From positions 1 to 53,553 of the forward strand of contig CANCYR010000019.1 in the NCBI GenBank assembly GCA_947382355.1: DNA of 53,553 nucleotides, written 5' to 3'. This stretch comes from an uncultured Lachnospiraceae bacterium (GTDB taxonomy: Bacteria > Bacillota > Clostridia > Lachnospirales > Lachnospiraceae). The translations under genes were made by a program, and so were the position numbers. The notes under the pieces are model-generated. The model was not told the DNA's origin. It worked only from the letters and a program-made list of their open reading frames with translations, and searched no databases. The number at the start of each line of letters is the position of its first letter. The first letter of the stretch is position 1. This document shows positions 8,565 through 15,426 of this stretch, one piece after another.

Positions 8565-8695
8565 TCAGTCAAAGCCCCCGCCGCAAGCAGCGGTGCATCA
8601 AACTTGAAATGCCCCAAGGGGCGGGATATTTGACCCTCGCGGCAGTCGCCAAATGCTTGCACGCAATCACCTGGTTCGTTGCTCGCAGGAATAAA
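8565..8695. repeat. GC-rich intergenic repeat, copy A
   Basis: About 130 bp that recur in inverted orientation at 10074-10205 with only scattered differences. The core holds small palindromes such as GCCCCAAGGGGC and CCGC..GCGG and the phrase CACCTGGTTCGTTGC. It lies in the proS leader between the T-box terminator and the start codon, so it is transcribed only on read-through. There is no ORF or transposase in it. Confidence 0.8.
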
Positions 8696-8818
8696 CATGC
8701 CACCGACCCTTTTATTGACTAACATCTTTTCATAATATTTGTTCGTTACGAAGCATCCTATGACTGCAATTTTGCTTTGTTATATAAACAATCTTACAGA
8801 CCGGGTATTTTGTACATA

Positions 8819-9183
8819 ATAAAAACCCTAAGCCGAATATCAGCTTAGGGCGAATCTTGTCCGTGTTACCACCTAATTTCAGTATAAAACTGCACTCATC
8901 CGGTACAAGATAATCTTATACCGCCTTCCCTGTAACGGTGGAAATCCGTTGAAGCCTACTGTATCTATACCGCTAACTGCATTTCTGTTTCAGGGAATTT
9001 TGTTTTAAGTTTCCCTTTTTACTTCTGCAGAACATGGGCATTTTAATTCGGTTCACAGCTTGGAGACCGGTTCTATATTTTTCCATAAAGCCTTTCACCT
9101 GCCGGCTTCTCTCTGAAATGTTTTAAAATATATACTATTTCTCTTCATTGCCTTTTATATTATTTATCTGGGTTGGTGTTCAT
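8819..9183 (-). promoter_or_regulatory. T-box riboswitch (tRNA-Pro sensing) of proS
   Basis: The conserved T-box sequence AGGTGGTAACACGG is at 8861-8874. The terminator hairpin follows at 8826-8850 (CCCTAAGC ... GCTTAGGG, then TTTTT). Stem I features are present upstream: AGAGAGAAGCCGGC, then AGGTGAAAGG, and a specifier region GTGAACCGAA whose CCG (9049-9051) is a proline codon, matching the downstream gene. Uncharged tRNA-Pro would pair with the specifier and the T-box bulge and favour antitermination. The transcript should begin near 9183. Confidence 0.92.
8826..8850 (-). terminator. T-box attenuator terminator
   Basis: An 8-bp GC-containing stem CCCTAAGC/GCTTAGGG with a 9-nt loop, followed by TTTTT on the minus strand directly downstream of the T-box sequence. 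It is the OFF structure of the proS leader. Confidence 0.9.
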
Positions 9184-9189
9184 TGTCTT

Positions 9190-9218
9190 AATTTAGCATA
9201 ATTCTTTAGGCAAGTCAA
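9190..9218 (-). promoter_or_regulatory. Sigma-A promoter of the proS T-box transcript
   Basis: Minus-strand TTGACT (9213-9218), 17-bp spacer and an extended -10 (TGC then TAAATT, 9190-9195). The spacing to the Stem I region is correct for a T-box leader start near 9183. Confidence 0.7.
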
Positions 9219-9264
9219 TATGGGAAATATTGCTGACACGGAAATCAATTTTCAGACGGCAGAA

Positions 9265-10053
9265 TCACTCTTTCAATATTCCCTTCAAATATCCCGTCAC
9301 CGCATCCAATAATCCTTCTTCCAGCTCTGCAGAAAGCTCCCATTTTTTCTCTTTTGCCTCATCCACAATTACCCCATCCCACATTGTATCAAATACTTCC
9401 TGCACAAAGACAAGATCTGCCAGTTCCACACACAGCCCCCGCTCTTTTAAAACCTGTTCTGCCATTTCCAACAGCCTGCTTTTATTTTCCTCTTGATTTA
9501 TCACTGAAACAGCCTTTTTCTCAACCTCTTTAGGCGCTACTCCTGCAGCGACTTCTGCCACCATCCCCGCTCCGTCTGCTGCTGCCTTCTGCAGAATATT
9601 TATGCCTCCGAATATTGTTTTTTTTACAGCCTTGCCGGCATAGTCCCTGATTTTCTGCTTGACCTTGTGGTTTTTGGCAAGGCTGGCATAATCCACCTTG
9701 ATGTTCCTGGCCAAAAACAACAACTGTCCATCAGTACCCTGCTCTATACAGATATCTCCGATACAAATATTTTTTCCCAGATCGTCATTTTGCAAAAGGG
9801 TGTTTAACGCAGATTGAATTTCCTGACAATATAGATTTACAAGACCGCACAGCAGCTCTCCTTTGCTTTTTTCATCCATCAGCTCTAAGATGCCAAGGGC
9901 TGCAGTCATGGAAGCATCGCCCATTTTCAGCAAAAAACGAATCATCAGATTCGATGATTCCAGTTGACGGAATTTCCTGATTCCAAGAGGAAATAAATTT
10001 TTGAAGCTTTTTTCATAGTTGATTTCTTTGATGATAATCTGAGCATAAATCAT
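9265..10053 (-). CDS. Uncharacterised cytoplasmic protein
   Basis: A 262-residue soluble, mostly helical protein that I do not recognise. The N-terminal half holds KMGDASMTAALGILELM and a small beta region (ICIGDICIEQGTDGQLLFLARN). The middle is an Ala/Gly/Val-rich stretch (GINILQKAAADGAGMVAEV, about residues 150-175) that may be an amphipathic or weakly hydrophobic helix. The C-terminus is acidic. GAGGAGG lies 10 nt upstream of the start. The gene has a perfect-consensus promoter and a ~190-nt leader containing repeat copy B. It sits between the Tad operon and proS; no functional link is visible. Confidence 0.6.
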   Translation of the reverse strand: MIYAQIIIKEINYEKSFKNLFPLGIRKFRQLESSNLMIRFLLKMGDASMTAALGILELMDEKSKGELLCGLVNLYCQEIQSALNTLLQNDDLGKNICIGDICIEQGTDGQLLFLARNIKVDYASLAKNHKVKQKIRDYAGKAVKKTIFGGINILQKAAADGAGMVAEVAAGVAPKEVEKKAVSVINQEENKSRLLEMAEQVLKERGLCVELADLVFVQEVFDTMWDGVIVDEAKEKKWELSAELEEGLLDAVTGYLKGILKE

Positions 10054-10073
10054 ATTGTACCAGCCTCCTCAGG

Positions 10074-10205
10074 CTTTATTCCCACAAGCAACGAACCAGG
10101 TGATTGGGTGCAAGCATTTGGCGGCTGCCGTGAGGGTCAAATACTCCGCCCCTTGGGGCGTTTCAAGTTTGATGCCCCTCTGCTTGCGGCGGGGTTTTTG
10201 ACTAT
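10074..10205. repeat. GC-rich intergenic repeat, copy B
   Basis: Inverted copy of 8565-8695, with near-identical blocks such as CCGCCGCAAGCAG, CATCAAACTTGAAA, CGCCCCAAGGGGCG and CACCTGGTTCGTTGC (read on the minus strand). It occupies the 5' leader of the gene at 9265-10053. Together with the promoter it accounts for most of the 10054-10399 gap. Confidence 0.8.
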
Positions 10206-10252
10206 TTTAGCATAAGTGCGGATGCTACCGTATGATAATTGTGGCTGGTTTT

Positions 10253-10281
10253 ATTATATTATGATGCTTTTTTAATGTCAA
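10253..10281 (-). promoter_or_regulatory. Perfect-consensus sigma-A promoter
   Basis: Minus-strand TTGACA (10276-10281), exactly 17 bp, TATAAT (10253-10258). It drives the unknown gene at 9265-10053 through the leader that contains repeat B. Confidence 0.85.
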
Positions 10282-10303
10282 TTACTTCTCTCGAAAAATT
10301 GAA

Positions 10304-10334
10304 TATAAATTGTTGATGAAAAACAATGTTTATA
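10304..10334 (-). terminator. Possible weak terminator of the Tad operon
   Basis: An 11-bp AT-rich stem with a 2-nt bulge (TATAAATTGTT against AACAATGTTTATA) about 65 nt beyond the PP2C stop. The minus-strand tail is T-rich but broken (TATTCAATTTTT). Without GC content it may not terminate efficiently. Confidence 0.3.
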
Positions 10335-10399
10335 TATTTTTAATTTTCTTACTTTATAATATCTTCTTCCACCAATTCACAAGTCTCAATATCCTTTGC

Positions 10400-11179
10400 C
10401 TATTCATCCGGCACGTACTTAATCAACGCAACAGAAATGTTATCCTTTTCACCACGTTGCTTTATCAACTCTATAAAAGCATCTGTTCGCTCTTTTATAA
10501 GCTGCACATTCCACAGTGTCTCTCCGCAGAAGTTAGCTATCATCTCCTCTTCCGCAATATGATGGTAAAATCCATCTGAACATACTAAATAACTGGCATT
10601 ATCCACTATGTTACCAGAACGAAACTCAGGAACAATATGTTTTGAATATCCTATACTTTGAAGGAGAATATTCTGTCTTGTTTCATGCTTTGCCTCTTCT
10701 TTTGTTAACAGGCCCTGCCGCACTTCTCTGGCTATCAGGCTTTGGTCTTCCGTTAATTGCTCCAGCCTTTCCGTAATCTGATAGGCTCTGCTGTCTCCTA
10801 CCTGTATTGTAAAATATCTGTTGCGAAATAAGAGGATTGCTGTAAGTGTTGTGCCAAGCTTTACTCCCTTTTCTAATGCGTACTGATATAGATACTGATT
10901 GTGGTTTTCCACGATTTTTGTCCAACGCTTTGTCAAAACTGTTTCAAAATCATCTTCTTCTATCATCTGGGGCAATTCATATTGGAACCAGTCAATAAAA
11001 CGATTATATGTCGTGGCAGATGCGTATTCTCCCTCCTGCAGCCCACCCACCCCATCACACACAATGCCAAGAGCTGCGCTTAGCATCGGATGAGTATTTA
11101 CCAGAATCCCTACGACATCCTGATTTTTTTCACGCACTGAACCAATATCCGTTGCCGAATAGGTAATAAATGTCCCCAT
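10400..11179 (-). CDS. PP2C-family Ser/Thr protein phosphatase
   Basis: A 259-residue PPM/PP2C metallophosphatase that removes phosphate from Ser/Thr. Metal-site motifs are all present: REKNQD near residue 20, VCDGVGG near 42, GDSRAY near 128, CSDGF near 200 and EKDNIS near 243. There is no membrane segment, so it is cytosolic. It is the last gene of the Tad operon, 29 nt after the FHA protein, while a kinase is the first. The obvious role is to reverse that kinase's phosphorylation, including that of FHA-bound targets (inference from context). Confidence 0.93.
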   Translation of the reverse strand: MGTFITYSATDIGSVREKNQDVVGILVNTHPMLSAALGIVCDGVGGLQEGEYASATTYNRFIDWFQYELPQMIEEDDFETVLTKRWTKIVENHNQYLYQYALEKGVKLGTTLTAILLFRNRYFTIQVGDSRAYQITERLEQLTEDQSLIAREVRQGLLTKEEAKHETRQNILLQSIGYSKHIVPEFRSGNIVDNASYLVCSDGFYHHIAEEEMIANFCGETLWNVQLIKERTDAFIELIKQRGEKDNISVALIKYVPDE

Positions 11180-11208
11180 GTCCTTCTCCCTATATCCTTT
11201 ATTTTTCC

Positions 11209-12711
11209 TTACATAAGTTGAAAAATCAATTCTTCATTGGATAGCATTATTTTTGTATTATTGCTGATGGGTATAAGCTGGCTGGGAGGAATCATTTCAC
11301 CATTTACATAGGTATGGTTCTTTGAATTATTATCCCGGATATAGTATTTCCCATCATTTCTAATGATATCTGCATGAGCCCGGCTGATGGTAGGATTATT
11401 TCCAATATAAAAATCAACATAATCGCTTTCCTTACCTATTTTCAAGACTTCCTTATCCATATACATTTTCTGATTGTTAGCAACTCTGGTAATGGATGCC
11501 CTGACAGGTTCATTAGAATCCAGTCCGTTTTCATCCAGCATGACTGTTACCACTGAGTTATTTTGATTAATCATTATGGTATTTCCATAATCAAGATTTC
11601 CGGCAGACTGTGCTTTTATTATACCTGACACCGGCATAATTGGTTGTGCTTTTATTGCTTCCGAAGCAGGTGACACAGATTGCATTTTCATTGAGCCTAC
11701 TTTAGCCGGTGCTGATGGCATCGGTGTGGACGGCAATGGTATTCCTTGTGCAGCAAGCTCCTCCTGAGGGCTAAGAGGCAGCCCGGATAAATCGTTTACT
11801 CCCGGAATAGCAAATCCCATAGCTTTTTCCGGAACTGCCGGAATCTTTTGTTCTTGCACATTCTTTCCTCCAAACAATTTGTTTTTAGGCTTATCCTGCT
11901 GCTTATCTTTTGATTTTCCAAATATAGATGGTCTATTTCTCTTTTCCTTATTGGACGGTTTTGATACCGATGGGTTAAACGGTATTTCCGGAATAGGGGG
12001 TACCATAACTGGAGCTGTATCCTGCTTTGGAACCAGGCTCTTACCATTTGCCATCGGCGAAACCTGCGGCTGTATAGAAGCAGCCTGCTGCACCGGAATA
12101 TTTTGCCTTACTTCGCTTTCCGTCGGCTTTTTTGCTTTTTCTACATAACTGCTGCTTTTTTCACCCTTTTTTTCTATTGATAGTATAAAGTCAGAAAGCC
12201 CTGCTATCGTCGTAATGCTTCCGCTGTTAAATGCATTTATAAATTGTAAAACGTAGCCGGAGTCTTCATTTTGATCAAACTGGAAGCAGGTAATCAGTCT
12301 TTTTATAAAAGCTATGATGTCGCATGCATATGGATTTACTACCGGCAGATACATTAACTCCGCCTCTCCTGTAGCAATATTTACGTATATCTTTTCCTCA
12401 TCCATTACAAGGCCTGTTGCATCAAGCATATATTCTTCTACCGAAATGACGGCTGACACAATGCTTCTTAAAATATTAAGCACCTTGTTTTTGGAAAGCG
12501 GCTCCTGCATAAGCTGGCTTAAGGGGATAAGGGATGTAATATTATATCTGAGCTCCATATCCATGTCTTTTCTAATGGCAGAAAAAGGAAGCATTCCCTG
12601 GATTTCATTATTCGTCAGCATTTTAATACTGAATTCATCTGCTAAATCCTGTTGTCCAATCATTATGCTCTGAAAAATCGTGCTGCCAATTGTCTGAATT
12701 GTAAATTCCAT
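11209..12711 (-). CDS. FHA-domain protein with DUF6382 N-terminus
   Basis: A 500-residue protein in three parts. Residues 1-180 match the DUF6382 type found with FHA domains in Clostridia. About 180-390 is a Pro/Lys/Ser-rich linker. Residues 404-500 are a forkhead-associated domain that binds phosphothreonine, with LKIGK near 423, the SRAHADI loop near 443 and HTYVNG near 463. There is no membrane segment. It sits between the TPR/WG protein (17 nt) and the PP2C phosphatase (29 nt) in the Tad operon, so it probably reads phosphorylation by the operon kinase and couples it to secretion (inference). Confidence 0.88.
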   Translation of the reverse strand: MEFTIQTIGSTIFQSIMIGQQDLADEFSIKMLTNNEIQGMLPFSAIRKDMDMELRYNITSLIPLSQLMQEPLSKNKVLNILRSIVSAVISVEEYMLDATGLVMDEEKIYVNIATGEAELMYLPVVNPYACDIIAFIKRLITCFQFDQNEDSGYVLQFINAFNSGSITTIAGLSDFILSIEKKGEKSSSYVEKAKKPTESEVRQNIPVQQAASIQPQVSPMANGKSLVPKQDTAPVMVPPIPEIPFNPSVSKPSNKEKRNRPSIFGKSKDKQQDKPKNKLFGGKNVQEQKIPAVPEKAMGFAIPGVNDLSGLPLSPQEELAAQGIPLPSTPMPSAPAKVGSMKMQSVSPASEAIKAQPIMPVSGIIKAQSAGNLDYGNTIMINQNNSVVTVMLDENGLDSNEPVRASITRVANNQKMYMDKEVLKIGKESDYVDFYIGNNPTISRAHADIIRNDGKYYIRDNNSKNHTYVNGEMIPPSQLIPISNNTKIMLSNEELIFQLM

Positions 12712-12728
12712 TATCTTTTCTCCTCCGG

Positions 12729-14027
12729 TTATTCATAGATTTTCAATCTTAGCAGAGACCAGATTCCATCTCTTTCAAAGGGGGCAATCCCTGCACTGTT
12801 TAGCGGCTTTAGTTCATCGAATGTGTAATCTAAGACCACCTTATTGTTTAAATCAATCATGCCCCACAGGGAATGACTGTCCATGACAGGAGCAAAATCC
12901 TTGTTAAAGGAATCAGCACCTTCATAAGTGGGTTTTATGACCTCTTTGCCTGTCAAATCGACAAATCCCCATTTTTCTTCTCTTTTTACCGCACAAGGCT
13001 GTTCGTTTACAAACATCTTAGCATCTTCGTAAATATTCTCGGTCAGCGGAGCACCCGTTTTATCTACCAGTTGATATTTTCCGCCCTTATTTACCCAGAC
13101 CACCTGATTCACGGAGCATCTGCGCCATTCATCATAAAGTACGTCATCATAAATATATCCTGTCTGCAATTCAAACTTTTCATTTATCAGCGCCCATTTT
13201 CCATCCTTTTTAACAGCACCCAGCTTATCGTAAATTTTCGTGGCATCTTCCCATTCAAATTTTGTTTTCTCCCGGTAACCGCTGTCCAGATATCCGTATT
13301 TTCCGTTTTTCTGTGCCAGAATGGAGTTGCTTCCTATTCCGCTTAGGTAAGTATATTTTTCGTCCGGATCCTCCACCTTATAACCTTTTTCGTTTATGTA
13401 ATACGCACTGTTTTCCGACACCACTGCTATATCTTTCCTGTCGCCTGCAGGATAAGCGATTTCATCATATTCCGCCTCAACGACAATATCTCCTTCCTGG
13501 TCAAGCAGGCCCTTTAACGGGCCGCTTTTGTAAATGGCATATTGCTCATTATAGCTTGAGATATACTCATAGCCTGTAAATAATTCTTCATAATCGCCTT
13601 TTCTTTCTTCATAAAGGCTGTCCACCAGGGAATCCTCTGGATATTTTTTCTTTAAATCATAAACCAGTTCTGCCGCATCACTTTTACAATTCGTATTCAT
13701 GTAGTATTGGTAAAGTTCCTTTAAAGCTGTTTCATTTGGTCCAAGGTTTATTAAAATGGAATGCATCTGATTTTCATAAGCCTCTTCATCCTTTAGGTTC
13801 TTATAATCCTGCGCAATTCCATACATGGCATGAAAATCTGAGGATTTATAAGAAAGCGCTTCTTTATAAGAATCTATTGCACGAATATAAATTTCCTTTT
13901 CCTCCAGGGCTTTTGCCTGTGCCATTGCTTCCTTATATTTTCCGCTGCTTCCCAGATAAGTCTCTGCTGTCACGTACCAGCAAAGCCCCAGTAATACTAC
14001 CATACAAATAATTAAATTTTTCTTCAT
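12729..14027 (-). CDS. TPR plus WG-repeat protein with N-terminal membrane anchor
   Basis: A 432-residue protein with an N-terminal hydrophobic anchor (about residues 3-22) that may be a signal peptide. Helical TPR-like repeats span about 25-145 (ALEEKEIYIRAIDSYKEALS, FHAMYGIAQDYKNL). From 180 to the end come repeated WG-type motifs (GPLKGLLDQEG, GKYGYLDSGY, GKWALINEKF, EKWGFVDLTGKE, SLWGMIDLNNK). WG repeats form a beta-rich scaffold of uncertain role. I chose the start at 14027 because GGAGAGGG lies a few bases upstream; 14045 lacks such a site. It is cotranscribed with the prepilin peptidase and the FHA gene and probably displays or scaffolds the pilus machine outside the membrane. Confidence 0.8.
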   Translation of the reverse strand: MKKNLIICMVVLLGLCWYVTAETYLGSSGKYKEAMAQAKALEEKEIYIRAIDSYKEALSYKSSDFHAMYGIAQDYKNLKDEEAYENQMHSILINLGPNETALKELYQYYMNTNCKSDAAELVYDLKKKYPEDSLVDSLYEERKGDYEELFTGYEYISSYNEQYAIYKSGPLKGLLDQEGDIVVEAEYDEIAYPAGDRKDIAVVSENSAYYINEKGYKVEDPDEKYTYLSGIGSNSILAQKNGKYGYLDSGYREKTKFEWEDATKIYDKLGAVKKDGKWALINEKFELQTGYIYDDVLYDEWRRCSVNQVVWVNKGGKYQLVDKTGAPLTENIYEDAKMFVNEQPCAVKREEKWGFVDLTGKEVIKPTYEGADSFNKDFAPVMDSHSLWGMIDLNNKVVLDYTFDELKPLNSAGIAPFERDGIWSLLRLKIYE

Positions 14028-14052
14028 AATGCCCTCTCCTGTCATCTACTAT

Positions 14053-14664
14053 CTATATTCCTAAAAACAGCGCCAAAATGGTGCCGATTGCCACAAATGG
14101 ACCAAATGCCACAAAATCCTTTGTGGTCAGCTTTTTTCTTATCAGCTGCACTACCGAATACGCCACACAGCAAAACAGGGAAATTATCATAATACCATAA
14201 AGCACGGATGTGCCGGTATAGAATCCAATGACTGCTATCAGTTTCACGTCTCCCATTCCAATGCCTTTTCTGGAAATATAATAAGCTATCAAGAAAATGA
14301 TAAATCCAATGAACATACCCCCAAGCGCACTTGAAAGAAGCTCCATAATTGCATTTGAATATAGAATCATTTCTATTACCAGCAGCACAAATCGAATTCC
14401 TGATAAACATAAAAGAATCCGGTTGGGGATAATACGGTCTTCATGGTCTACATAAGCTATGAGCATCATTCCATATATCAAGACCAGGTATCTTATAACC
14501 TTAGAGGGCAGCCAGCCATAAACATGGAACACCACTCCTGCAGCTGCCCCGATACAGATATACAAAAAAAGCTCCCATATCTTTTTCTTTTTTATATAAG
14601 TCCTGCATCCTAACATCCATGCTGCTATTCCAAGCAGACTACTCATTATAATGGAAATTGTCAT
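14053..14664 (-). CDS. Prepilin peptidase, A24 family (TadV-like)
   Basis: A 203-residue membrane aspartyl protease with six or seven membrane segments. The two catalytic Asp are visible: YVDHEDRIIPN (Asp about 73) and the GMGD motif (Asp about 139). The cysteine-rich methylase domain of type IVa enzymes is absent, as in the short TadV/CpaA group. It should process the Flp pilin and probably the TadE-like pseudopilins of the same operon. It lies 24 nt after the TadE-like gene. Confidence 0.9.
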   Translation of the reverse strand: MTISIIMSSLLGIAAWMLGCRTYIKKKKIWELFLYICIGAAAGVVFHVYGWLPSKVIRYLVLIYGMMLIAYVDHEDRIIPNRILLCLSGIRFVLLVIEMILYSNAIMELLSSALGGMFIGFIIFLIAYYISRKGIGMGDVKLIAVIGFYTGTSVLYGIMIISLFCCVAYSVVQLIRKKLTTKDFVAFGPFVAIGTILALFLGI

Positions 14665-14688
14665 TTTTTATCCTTTCCTTCTATTTCT

Positions 14689-15423
14689 TTACCACACCGC
14701 TGTATATGCTGTAACCTTATATTTCAAATCTTTGATGAAGAAATAGTACCAGTTAAACTCCATCTCATAAGACAGCTCAATGCGGACTCCCGGCTTACCT
14801 TCGTCATTTGCCTGCATCCATTCGGTGCCTTTGAAGTTCAATCCCTTCATCCCGTTTTTTACTCCAAGATGTCTTAGATATTCGTCTGCATTTTTTCCGC
14901 CAAGAGCCTGTAGCTGCTTTTCCACCCTGCTTTCCACGACTATGCGCACTGTCTCATATTCCAAAAAGTTCTCCGCCTTCATTTTTCCCCAGGTGGTAAG
15001 TGTGCTCCAGATTTCATCTTTACTTCCCATATAGGTCTTGGTGTATTCCTCTATATCTGTTGCGGCATTATCTGCTGCATCCAGTGCACCTTCTGTATTT
15101 TTTATGGCATTATCATAATCTGAAGCTGCCACTGCCCCCAGGGAGCTATAAAACTTTTTTACATCATTTATGACGTTTTTTGTATCCCCTTCAAATTTCT
15201 TCCCTTTTTCACTTGTACCATAAAGCTGTCCGGTAATGCCTGCCTTGGTTAAAAGATATGTATTTCTGGAAATATCCAAAGCCGCCTGATCCACTACGTA
15301 TTGCAGGATGGTCTGTGCCCTTACCATCTGAACAAGGCTCATCATGCACATATACGCCATGATGAAGATAGTCAGCACTAAGGTGGCTTCAATTGTAATA
15401 GAGCCTTTTTCCTTTTCTCTCAT
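14689..15423 (-). CDS. TadE-like pseudopilin
   Basis: A 244-residue protein beginning with a short basic leader, then GSITIEATLVLTIFIMAYMC, the TadE signature with Glu 5 residues after Gly at the head of a hydrophobic helix. The rest is an exported domain ending in a hydrophobic-aromatic strand (NWYYFFIKDLKYKVTAYTAVW). TadE/TadF pseudopilins are minor components of Tad pili. It starts 3 nt after the DUF5702 gene, so they are probably translationally coupled. Confidence 0.82.
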   Translation of the reverse strand: MREKEKGSITIEATLVLTIFIMAYMCMMSLVQMVRAQTILQYVVDQAALDISRNTYLLTKAGITGQLYGTSEKGKKFEGDTKNVINDVKKFYSSLGAVAASDYDNAIKNTEGALDAADNAATDIEEYTKTYMGSKDEIWSTLTTWGKMKAENFLEYETVRIVVESRVEKQLQALGGKNADEYLRHLGVKNGMKGLNFKGTEWMQANDEGKPGVRIELSYEMEFNWYYFFIKDLKYKVTAYTAVW

Positions 15424-15426
15424 ATG

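Noticed and set aside
8504-8722. 72-codon plus-strand ORF across repeat A
   Set aside because: It runs through the proS start and the intergenic repeat; the inverted copy of the repeat does not keep the frame, and there is no ribosome site.
8535-9264. tRNA or other structural RNA genes in the proS leader gap
   Set aside because: The folded parts are explained by the T-box and the repeat. No cloverleaf with a TTCRANYC arm was found there or in the other gaps.
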